Source: Pseudomonadota bacterium
GTDB taxonomy: Bacteria > Pseudomonadota > Gammaproteobacteria > Acidiferrobacterales > UBA6901
NCBI GenBank assembly: GCA_021790335.1
Contig: JAJYEE010000003.1
Location: forward strand, 62,001 to 126,000
Direction of reading: 5' to 3'
Length of the DNA stretch: 64,000 nucleotides
Below are positions 45,322-54,106 of the stretch, piece by piece (the stretch's first letter is position 1; each line of letters opens with the position of its first letter). The notes under the pieces are model-generated. The model searched no databases. It was not told where the DNA came from and saw only the letters and a list, made by a program, of their open reading frames with translations. The position numbers and the translations under genes are program-made.

Positions 45322-46152
45322 ATGAGCAGTGACACCGAAGCGCGTCCGGCCCCGGTAAAGGCCGCGATCGAAACTACCCGTCTCAGCCGCCAGTTCGGGA
45401 AGCTCACGGCTGTGGACAGTCTGGACCTGAGCGTTCCGCCCGGCACCCTTTTCGGCCTGCTGGGTCCCAATGGTGCCGGCAAAAGCACGCTGATCAAGAT
45501 GCTTATTACCCTGCTGCCGCCGACCAGCGGGACGGCCACGGTCGCGGGGTGCGACATCCGTCGTCAGGCCGTCGCGGTCAGACGCAGAATCGGTTATGTA
45601 CCGCAACTGCTGAGTGCCGACGGTGCTCTGACGGGCCGGGAAAATCTGGAACTGTTTGCCAAGCTCTACGGCATCCCCCGACGGGAACGGGCGCAGCGTA
45701 TCGATCAGGTGCTCACCGTCATGAAACTGGAGGAGGTCGCGCATACCCTGGTGCAGCGCTACTCCGGTGGCATGATCCGGCGGCTGGAGATCGGCCAGTC
45801 GCTGCTGCATGAACCGCGCGTGCTGTTTCTGGACGAGCCGACGGTAGGCCTGGACCCGCTGGCCAGGCAGGCCGTCTGGGAGCGGCTGCATGCGCTGCGC
45901 GATACCCATGGAATCACGCTCTTCATGACGACCCACGACATGGAGGAGGCTGACAAGCTTTGCGAAGCCGTGGCCATCATGAACCGCGGCCGGGTTGTTG
46001 CCATGGGTGCGCCCAATGAATTGAAGGCCCGTGTACGAAGCGGAGCGAGCCTGGGCGACGTTTTTGCACACTTCAGCGGGGAATCACTCGAGCAGGAGGG
46101 GGATTATCGTGGCATACGAGGAACGCGCCGAACCGCAAGCCGCCTGGGCTGA
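45322..46152 (+). CDS. ABC exporter ATP-binding protein (DrrA/NodI-like)
   Basis: 276-aa ABC ATPase. Walker A GPNGAGKS near 51, Q-loop GYVPQ near 93, signature YSGGM near 142 (for LSGGQ), Walker B VLFLDEPTVGLD near 164 and H-loop TTHDME near 198. C-terminal extension after 230 is typical of ABC-2 exporters. Partner permease starts before this gene's stop. Placed directly after the RND pump, possibly co-transcribed. Confidence 0.94.
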   Translation: MSSDTEARPAPVKAAIETTRLSRQFGKLTAVDSLDLSVPPGTLFGLLGPNGAGKSTLIKMLITLLPPTSGTATVAGCDIRRQAVAVRRRIGYVPQLLSADGALTGRENLELFAKLYGIPRRERAQRIDQVLTVMKLEEVAHTLVQRYSGGMIRRLEIGQSLLHEPRVLFLDEPTVGLDPLARQAVWERLHALRDTHGITLFMTTHDMEEADKLCEAVAIMNRGRVVAMGAPNELKARVRSGASLGDVFAHFSGESLEQEGDYRGIRGTRRTASRLG

Positions 46153-46933
46153 AAGCTCGCCCGTTGTGGCGTTTTGGCGCCAGACCGTGGCGGTAGCGGC
46201 GGCCGAACTGCATAAGCTGCGCCGTGATCCGTGGGAGCTGCTGACGCGTGCAGTCCAGCCGGCACTGTGGCTGTTGATCTTCGGAGAGGTGTTTGCGCGT
46301 GTGCACGGAATTACTGCGGGCGGCGTCAGCTATCTTTCATTCCTGGCGCCTGGAGTGTTGGCACAGAGCACGCTTTTCATCGCCATTTTTTACGGCATCA
46401 TCGTGATCTGGGAGCGCGATCTCGGCATTTTGCAGAAGCTGCTTGTGACTCCCGCTGCGCGTGCCGCGTTGGTGCTGGGGAAGGGTCTTTCAGCGAGCGT
46501 GCGCGGTCTGGCGCAGGCCCTGATCGTCTATGCTCTGGCTGCGGTGATCCGTGTGCCGCTGCATTTCGGCATCGTTTCCATCATCGGGGTGTTCGTCTTC
46601 GTTTCCCTGGGCGCGGTGCTTTTTTCCACCTTTTCGCTGACCATTGCCTGTCTGCTCAAGACGCGTGAGCGATTTATGGGCATAGGCCAGGTGCTGACCA
46701 TGCCTTTGTTTTTTGCGAGCAATGCGATTTATCCGCTGGCGCTGATGCCGAGGTGGCTGCGGGCGGTAGCCGATGTAAATCCGCTTACCTATCTGGTCGA
46801 TGCGCTGCGGACGCTGATGGTTGGAAAGGTGCCCGGGGCGTTTAGCCTCGGGGTCGATTTCGGGGTGCTGACGCTGCTCACAATCGCTATGGTGATGCTG
46901 GCTTCCAGGCTTTATCCGAAAGTGGTCAGTTAG
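46109..46933 (+). CDS. ABC-2 type exporter permease
   Basis: 274-aa membrane protein with six hydrophobic segments; motifs YLSFLAPGVLAQSTLF near 75 and FFASNAIYPLALMPRWLRAVADVNPLTYLVDALR near 205, the ABC-2 signature. GTG 46109 was chosen because a strong AGGAGGGGG lies 7 bases upstream; it overlaps the ATPase gene by 44 nt. Substrate unknown (drug or polysaccharide). Confidence 0.93.
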   Translation: MAYEERAEPQAAWAESSPVVAFWRQTVAVAAAELHKLRRDPWELLTRAVQPALWLLIFGEVFARVHGITAGGVSYLSFLAPGVLAQSTLFIAIFYGIIVIWERDLGILQKLLVTPAARAALVLGKGLSASVRGLAQALIVYALAAVIRVPLHFGIVSIIGVFVFVSLGAVLFSTFSLTIACLLKTRERFMGIGQVLTMPLFFASNAIYPLALMPRWLRAVADVNPLTYLVDALRTLMVGKVPGAFSLGVDFGVLTLLTIAMVMLASRLYPKVVS

Positions 46934-47008
46934 AGCAGTCGGCAATGGTGCGGCGGCGGGCTTTTTTCAGAAGTTTTCCGGGCGACCGGCGGGACTCGGG
47001 AGGATGTG

Positions 47009-47596
47009 ATGGGCAATGACATGGGGTGGCTGCCGAAACGTACGGCATTGATCGTGATCGACCTGCAAAAGGGTGTCGTCGCAATGCCCACTGCGCCGGT
47101 TTCCAGTGCCGAGGTGGTGCGCAATGCAGCCCGCCTGGCCGACGCCTGCCGCAGTGCGGGTGCACAGGTGGTGCTGGTGCGGGTGACGCCCTCGGCGGAT
47201 GGTGCGGATGCGCTGCGCCCTGCGGCGGATCAGTCGTTATCGGTTGGTCCCACGTTGCCGGAGGGCTGGGCGGACCTGGTACCGGAGGTGGGTCCGCATG
47301 CGGGAGATCTGGTGATCACCAAGCGGCAATGGGGCGCTTTCTATGGCACCGAGCTGGACCTGCAGTTGCGTCGCCGCGGCATCGAGACGCTGATCTTGTG
47401 CGGAATCTCGACGAATATCGGCGTCGAAAGTACAGCGCGCGATGCCTATGAGCGGAATTATCGCCAGATTTTTGCACGAGACGCGATGGCGGCGCGGTCC
47501 GCGGAGGAACATGAAATGAGTATCGCGCGAATTTTTCCCCGGCTCGGACAGGTGCGCACGACCGATCAGATCATCGCCGGTCGGTCGGCGCCTTGA
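47009..47596 (+). CDS. Isochorismatase-fold protein, YecD-like
   Basis: 195 aa. The fold's acid is seen in ALIVIDLQKG and the lysine in ITKRQWGAFYGTELD. The usual nucleophilic cysteine (T-x2-C-V-E-S-T-A) is glycine here: GISTNIGVESTARDAYE. E. coli YecD has the same substitution, so this is a known subgroup with doubtful hydrolase activity. GGGAGGA before ATG 47009. It converges on rpoH. Confidence 0.9.
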   Translation: MGNDMGWLPKRTALIVIDLQKGVVAMPTAPVSSAEVVRNAARLADACRSAGAQVVLVRVTPSADGADALRPAADQSLSVGPTLPEGWADLVPEVGPHAGDLVITKRQWGAFYGTELDLQLRRRGIETLILCGISTNIGVESTARDAYERNYRQIFARDAMAARSAEEHEMSIARIFPRLGQVRTTDQIIAGRSAP

Positions 47597-47668
47597 GGCG
47601 ATCTCCGGCCGCATCTGCGGCGGACTGCTACGCAGGGATGGAGGGCGCTGTCGTCGCCCGCATCTCGG

Positions 47669-48547
47669 CTAGCCTGCCACGATCATCCCGGAGTCGAGCG
47701 CTTCCTTCATGTGGGTCAGGGCCTTCTTCTCGATCTGGCGTATGCGCTCCGCAGAGACTCCGTACTCGTGTGCCAGCTCGTGAAGCGTCGGCTTGTCGTC
47801 GTCCAGCCAGCGCCGCTGGATGATCGCACGGCTGCGCGGGTCCAGGTCGGCGAGTGCGGTCGACAATTGTTTGCCACGTTCCGTCTCCCCGGTCGATTCG
47901 GCGTACAGGCTTTCCGGGTTATAGCGCATGTCCTTGAGGTAGCCGGCAGGGGACGCATGGAACTCGTCATCCTCGGTGTCGTCGTGCGCATCGAACGGAA
48001 CGTCCGTATTCGTCATGCGCGACTCCATTTCCTTCACGGTATCCGTCGGCACGTCCAGATTGGCCGCCAGATTGTCTACCTCGTCCTGATTCATCCAGCC
48101 GATACGGTTGCGTGACTTGCGAAGATTGAAAAACAGCTTGCGCTGGGCCTTGGTGGTGGCCACTTTCACGATGCGCCAGTTGCGCAATACGAAGTCGTAG
48201 ATCTCGGCCCGGATCCAGTGGATCGCGAACGAAAGCAGCCTCACGCCATGCGCCGGATCGAAGTGCCGTACGGCCTTCATGAGGCCGATGTTGCCTTCCT
48301 GGATAAGATCCGCCTGTGGCAGGCCATAGCCGCTGAAACCGCGTGCTACCCGGACCACATAGCGAAGGTGCGAGACAACGAGCTGTCTCGCCGCATCGAG
48401 ATCACCTTCCTGATGCAGGCGCCGCGCAAGCTGACGCTCTTCTTCAGCGCTGAGCAGTGGCGCGGTATTAACCGCGCGAACATAGGCCGAAAGTCCGCCT
48501 TCGGCACTGAGATTCATTCCAATAGGTAGCGAAAGTGTCTGTGTCAT
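47669..48547 (-). CDS. rpoH: Heat-shock sigma factor RpoH (sigma-32)
   Basis: 292-aa sigma-70-family factor for heat-shock promoters. Region 2 has DLIQEGNIGLMKAVRHFDP (80-98) and IHWIRAEIYDFVLRNWR; the RpoH box QRKLFFNLRK is at 135-144; region 4 ends with the HTH TLHELAHEYGVSAERIRQIEKKA. GGGGAG precedes the ATG. Downstream of ftsYEX as in E. coli. A CIRCE element and promoter lie just upstream, so HrcA control is likely. Confidence 0.98.
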   Translation of the reverse strand: MTQTLSLPIGMNLSAEGGLSAYVRAVNTAPLLSAEEERQLARRLHQEGDLDAARQLVVSHLRYVVRVARGFSGYGLPQADLIQEGNIGLMKAVRHFDPAHGVRLLSFAIHWIRAEIYDFVLRNWRIVKVATTKAQRKLFFNLRKSRNRIGWMNQDEVDNLAANLDVPTDTVKEMESRMTNTDVPFDAHDDTEDDEFHASPAGYLKDMRYNPESLYAESTGETERGKQLSTALADLDPRSRAIIQRRWLDDDKPTLHELAHEYGVSAERIRQIEKKALTHMKEALDSGMIVAG

Positions 48548-48601
48548 GGATCAGCTCCCCAACTTCTGTAAACAAACCGCCTGGCCATCAACCGGGCTAT
48601 T

Positions 48602-48628
48602 TTAGCACTCGGGACATGAGAGTGCCAA
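48602..48628. promoter_or_regulatory. CIRCE element (HrcA operator) in front of rpoH
   Basis: TTAGCACTC - nine bases - GAGTGCCAA. The CIRCE consensus is TTAGCACTC-N9-GAGTGCTAA, so 17 of 18 arm bases match with exact spacing. It ends 54 bp from the rpoH start and overlaps a plausible minus-strand promoter (TTGGCA at 48628-48623, 18 bases, TAAAAT at 48604-48599). HrcA bound here would block rpoH transcription at normal temperature. Confidence 0.8.
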
Positions 48629-48729
48629 ACATGCTAAAAGTTCATAGAATCCTAGGCCAGTCAGGGGGGAGGCAGCCTTAATCCAGGTCAAAAATGGAGC
48701 AAAACTGAGGGAACTTGCCGGGACCTTCC

Positions 48730-49644
48730 CTATCCCGGTTCAATCGCCCGCAGATGCCGGCCGACTGCGAGCCGCGAGCCCGACCAGCCCAGGGCAGCCC
48801 CGCCCAGAAGGAGGATCGTTCCGGCTCGCAGGCCCAGGCCTGCGAGCTCGAAGTCGCTGCCATATAGGCCAGCCAGGTTACGCACCGGCCCGGCAAGCAG
48901 AGCCAGGCTGGCCGCCACCAGGATCCACGCGAGCAGGCCCCCGAACAGACCCTGAAACAGGCCGGCGTACAGGAAGGGTCTGCGGATAAACGCATCGGTG
49001 CCGCCGATCAGCTTGATGACCTCGATCTCGGAGCGGCGGCTGAGAACTGCAAGCCGGATGGTATTGCCGACGACCAGGAGGACGGCAATGCCCAGGAGCA
49101 ACGCGAGAATCAGCACCCCCCTTTGCGCCAATCGGAGTATGGCATCGAGTCTCCTCACCCATTCGAGGTCGAACTGTGCCAGCGCCACGCCCGGGAGCCT
49201 CCCGAGGGTTTGTGCCAGTTTCTGAGCCGCGCCGGCACCGGCGCCCTGATTTACCGGGCGCACGAGCAGCACAGCCGGAAGCGGGTTCGAATCGAGCAGG
49301 TCGAGGGTGTTGCCAAAACCGGACAGCCGCTTGAACTCCTTCAGGGCGGCGGTGGGGGAAATATAACGTACGTCTGCGACCCCGGGCATGGCGCGTATCT
49401 GGCCAGCCAAAGCCTGCGTCGCGGCCTGGGAGGCGCCCAATCTGAGAAACACCGATATCCGCGCACCCTCATCCCAGCCTCCGCCCACGCGTTGCAGATT
49501 GCCGAGAAGCGCGTATAGCGCCGCCGGCAGGGCCAAGGTGATGCCGATCACGGCGACGGTCATGAAGGCAGTCAGCGGTGCTCGTGCCAGTTCGCCGAGG
49601 CTGTAAAAGAACACCTGCAGGTGGCGCAGCAGATGGTTTTTCAT
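48730..49644 (-). CDS. ftsX: Cell division protein FtsX
   Basis: 304-aa membrane part of the FtsEX complex, which controls septal peptidoglycan hydrolases (EnvC in E. coli; an envC lies at 2.5-3.8 kb). One N-terminal transmembrane helix (about 25-45), a periplasmic domain, and three C-terminal helices; motif RRSEIEVIKLIGGTDAFIRRPFLYAGLFQG near 200. ATG 49644 was chosen; it overlaps the ftsE stop. Confidence 0.95.
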   Translation of the reverse strand: MKNHLLRHLQVFFYSLGELARAPLTAFMTVAVIGITLALPAALYALLGNLQRVGGGWDEGARISVFLRLGASQAATQALAGQIRAMPGVADVRYISPTAALKEFKRLSGFGNTLDLLDSNPLPAVLLVRPVNQGAGAGAAQKLAQTLGRLPGVALAQFDLEWVRRLDAILRLAQRGVLILALLLGIAVLLVVGNTIRLAVLSRRSEIEVIKLIGGTDAFIRRPFLYAGLFQGLFGGLLAWILVAASLALLAGPVRNLAGLYGSDFELAGLGLRAGTILLLGGAALGWSGSRLAVGRHLRAIEPG

Positions 49645-50315
49645 GCCGTCTGGCTCCCGCTGTCCACAATCAGTTCCCCGTCCTTCAGTGCGAGCACGCG
49701 CTTGCGCATGCGCTGGATCTGCCGCAGATCGTGGGTTGCAATCAGCACGCACACCCCATGGCGGTTGAAGTCATCGAACAGGTCTATGATCTGGTCGGCC
49801 ATGTCCGCATCCAGGTTCCCTGTGGGCTCGTCGGCCAACAGCAGGGCAGGCTTGTTTACGACCGCGCGCGCGATGCCGACGCGCTGTTGCTCGCCCCCGG
49901 ACAGTGTAATCGGGCGCATCTTTTCCTTTCCCAGCAATCCCACCTTGTCCAGCGCCGCGCGCGTGCGACGGCCTATTTCCTGGTGTGACAGACCAGCCAC
50001 CACCAGCGGAAGGGCAACATTATCGAATACGGTGCGGTCGTGCAGGAGTTTGTTGTCCTGGAAAACCACGCCTATTTCCCGCCGAAAGTAGGGAATGCGA
50101 CGGCGCGGCAGTCGCGCGACATTCTTGTTGTTCACTACAACCTGGCCACGCGAGGCATGTTCGATCAGCGTGAGAATCTTGAGCAGGGTGCTCTTGCCTG
50201 CGCCGGAATGGCCGGTGATAAAGACCAATTCCCCATCCGCGACTTCAAAACTGACGTTGCGTAGCGCGTCGAAGCCCCCGGGGTAGCGCTTGAATACGTT
50301 GCTCAGCTGAATCAT
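49641..50315 (-). CDS. ftsE: Cell division ATP-binding protein FtsE
   Basis: 224-aa ABC ATPase of FtsEX. Walker A GHSGAGKS near 35, signature LSGGEQQRVGIARA near 138, Walker B ALLLADEPTGNLD near 158, H-loop ATHD near 194. Starts MIQLSNVFKRYPGG, typical. Overlaps ftsX by 4 nt. Confidence 0.97.
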   Translation of the reverse strand: MIQLSNVFKRYPGGFDALRNVSFEVADGELVFITGHSGAGKSTLLKILTLIEHASRGQVVVNNKNVARLPRRRIPYFRREIGVVFQDNKLLHDRTVFDNVALPLVVAGLSHQEIGRRTRAALDKVGLLGKEKMRPITLSGGEQQRVGIARAVVNKPALLLADEPTGNLDADMADQIIDLFDDFNRHGVCVLIATHDLRQIQRMRKRVLALKDGELIVDSGSQTA

Positions 50316-50407
50316 TGGGGGTCAGCAATAGATGGCAATGATTGAAGTCTCGGATAACCTGGAGCAGCCATGTTTAGGGTTCGGTTCACCTTACGATGCG
50401 ACCCCGG

Positions 50408-51358
50408 CTACTCTACCTGGGGCAGAATTGCGTCGACGAACTGCCCGGCGTCGAATACGCGCAAATCGCCGATGTCTTCCCCGACTCCGATGAAGCGGAT
50501 AGGGATGGCGGTCTTTTCGGCCATTGCGAACAGTATGCCGCCTTTCGCGGTTCCATCCAGCTTTGTAAGACAAAGTCCGGTCACGCCCACCGCGTTGTGG
50601 AAGTGTGTCAGCTGCGCGAGCGCATTCTGACCGATGCCGGCATCGAGGACCAGCAGTACCTCATGCGGGGCGCGGGCGTCGAAGCGCCCGATGACGCGCT
50701 TGATTTTCTTGAGTTCGTCCATCAGGCCGGTCTGGGTATGCAATCGCCCGGCGGTGTCGACGATCAGCACGTCGATCGCGCGCGCCACCGCCGCCTGCAT
50801 GGCGTCGTGGGCCACGGCCGCCGCGTCGGCCCCGCCGGCCTGAGCCATGACCGGAACCCCGTTGCGGTCCCCCCAGGCCTGCAGTTGCTCGATCGCCGCG
50901 GCGCGGAAGGTATCGCCCGCCGCAAGCATCAGACTGTAGCCTTCGGAACGAAGGCGCTGTGCCAGTTTGCCGATGGTCGTTGTTTTTCCTGCCCCGTTTA
51001 CGCCTACGACCATGATTACATACGGGCGCACGTCGGGCGGAATTGCCAGCGGCTGCGCGCATGGCGCAACGATGGCAAGCATGGCGGCCCGCAACTCGGC
51101 GTACAGTTCCGCCGGCGTGTGCACCCGCGCCTCCGTGATCCGGGTGATGATGTCGCGAGTGGCTTCGATGCCGACATCAGCGCCGAGCAGCAGCGTCTCG
51201 ATGTCTTCGGCAAGATCGGCGTCCACCGAGGTGCGGCCACGAATCAAGGAGGCGAGGCGCTGGCCTAGCCCGCGGCGGGTGGCAGCCAGGCGGTCGCCGA
51301 TGCGCGCCAATATGCCGTCGCCATTCTCAGCGCGCGTGTTCTTGTTGAAAAGACCCAT
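50408..51358 (-). CDS. ftsY: Signal recognition particle receptor FtsY
   Basis: 316-aa SRP GTPase docking ribosome-SRP complexes at the membrane. G1 GVNGAGKTTTIGKLA near 117, DTAGRLHTQ near 198, TKLDGTAKGG near 258 and GEDIGDLRVFD near 293. The acidic A domain is almost absent: the N domain starts about 25 residues in, so this is a short FtsY as in many proteobacteria. First gene of ftsYEX-rpoH. Confidence 0.97.
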   Translation of the reverse strand: MGLFNKNTRAENGDGILARIGDRLAATRRGLGQRLASLIRGRTSVDADLAEDIETLLLGADVGIEATRDIITRITEARVHTPAELYAELRAAMLAIVAPCAQPLAIPPDVRPYVIMVVGVNGAGKTTTIGKLAQRLRSEGYSLMLAAGDTFRAAAIEQLQAWGDRNGVPVMAQAGGADAAAVAHDAMQAAVARAIDVLIVDTAGRLHTQTGLMDELKKIKRVIGRFDARAPHEVLLVLDAGIGQNALAQLTHFHNAVGVTGLCLTKLDGTAKGGILFAMAEKTAIPIRFIGVGEDIGDLRVFDAGQFVDAILPQVE

Positions 51359-51754
51359 CGGGATTACAAAGTATCAAAGCGATAGGTTATCCTATCATTC
51401 GTATCCCTTTCGGATAAAGGAAACGCGATGCGATTCAACACGGCGGCGACGCCGACCGAGGAAACGTGGGAAGCTGTCCGTCTTTACCGGCCAATGTCGG
51501 CGACCCGGCCGGAAGGGATCTGAGTGCGGCCACGCGGTTCGGTGGGTTTAGAGCCATTCCGGGAGCAGGGTTCTGCTGCGCAGAGCACGGAGAGCAGCGC
51601 GCAAGATTGCCGGTCGCCAAATACGCCGGTCCGGTGTGGTGGATCTCTCCAAACGGCCGAGTCCGGTTCCGAGCGCGTACCCCGGCGACGTGGCGCTGCG
51701 GTTGCGGCGCCGTGCATGGGCCGGCACCGGCCGGCCCACGTACAGGAGTGATCG
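51359..51754. other. Divergent ftsY/rsmD interval with an inverted repeat
   Basis: About 395 bp without a convincing gene. A perfect dyad GATAGG-TTAT-CCTATC lies at 51381-51396, 23 bp upstream of ftsY, in an AT-rich patch that probably holds its promoter. The remaining GC-rich 350 bp show nothing recognisable. Confidence 0.4.
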
Positions 51755-52865
<1,111 letters not shown>

Positions 52866-52897
52866 AATTTAAAAGCTTTAATCCCCGGATTGAATAG

Positions 52898-53173
<276 letters not shown>

Positions 53174-53726
53174 GCCGCTGCAGGGCGCGCGCCCCGATAC
53201 CACCTTTCCGGGTTCCGCATCGTACTGATCCAGACTGGCAGCGCTGATCGCTGCGGCACTGCTATTGCCTGCTCCTGTCAATTTCCTGACGGGAACTCGG
53301 TGTCCCGAGCTTCCTCCTTCCTGCCTTGGCCTGCGCGCGCATGGCAATCCGCCTTTCGACCATGATTCATTGCGCCAATGACAGGGACAGGCTGCAGCGA
53401 TCTGAGATTGACCGGCTTCACGTACACCTGCGCCCGTTTCGCTGGAGGTGGTTCATGGGTACGTCGTCGCAGGAGTCCTGTCGGAGGAGTCCGCAGATCA
53501 TGAAGAGGGCGGGGTAGCCATTAATCCGGTGATTCGCAGCGTTCAGCGTTTTCCACCTGGCTGCCGAGACCAACAATGGTAGGGTGAGTTTCCGGAGAGA
53601 GATGTCCAAAAAAAGGCAGAGATAACCACAAGAAAGGCGGGAATGGGGCGGCGTTGGTAACGGGTTGCTGCAGTGCGCAGCGACGGATGCGGTCTGGCAG
53701 AACCGTTTTCCCCAGGAGGTGCTGTT
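53174..53726. other. Gene-free interval
   Basis: About 550 bp after the ferredoxin gene. No recognisable protein, tRNA or repeat. The last 30 bases carry the strong ribosome site of the small gene that follows. Confidence 0.4.
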
Positions 53727-53885
53727 ATGTGGTGGTTGATCCTTGGCTGGATGGTGGCAGCGTTTGTTGTCGCGATAATTTTCGGGCATGCAGCAAACCG
53801 GGATGAAGGGATAGACGAGCTTGAAGCAGCAGCAGATGATAATGCCGTCAAGGCGTATCAGCATTCCCATTCTGTGCTGCACTGA
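53727..53885 (+). CDS. Small membrane protein, unknown
   Basis: 52 aa; one transmembrane helix WWLILGWMVAAFVVAIIFGHAA at the very N-terminus and an acidic tail. A perfect AGGAGG lies 7 bases before the ATG, so it is very probably translated. I do not recognise the family. It stands alone between the ferredoxin and the dynamin-like gene, which it faces. Confidence 0.6.
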   Translation: MWWLILGWMVAAFVVAIIFGHAANRDEGIDELEAAADDNAVKAYQHSHSVLH

Positions 53886-54106
53886 TTGCTCGCCGAAGGA
53901 TTGGTGTCCGTCTGCGGAGCACCCCGGCGACAAGGCCTTGAAACCCTGGGGTTCGGTTTCTGCTTGAGTCGCGGGGGGTGCCAGTTCGCTACGCGTACTG
54001 CACGATTGGCGGTACCGTGGTTATGGTGGTGCTGCAATTAGGGTCTGCACGGTACCGGATTTCCCCTTCGGAAGCAGTGCTTGCGGCGCAGTAAGGGCCT
54101 GCTGTC

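Noticed and set aside
51428-51523. Short frame starting MRFNTAATPTEE between ftsY and rsmD
   Set aside because: About 31 codons without any recognisable feature; the AAAGGA before it may be chance.
53940-53960. Hairpin GAAACC/GGTTTC between the small gene and the dynamin gene
   Set aside because: Six base pairs with a 9-base loop and no T-run; too weak.
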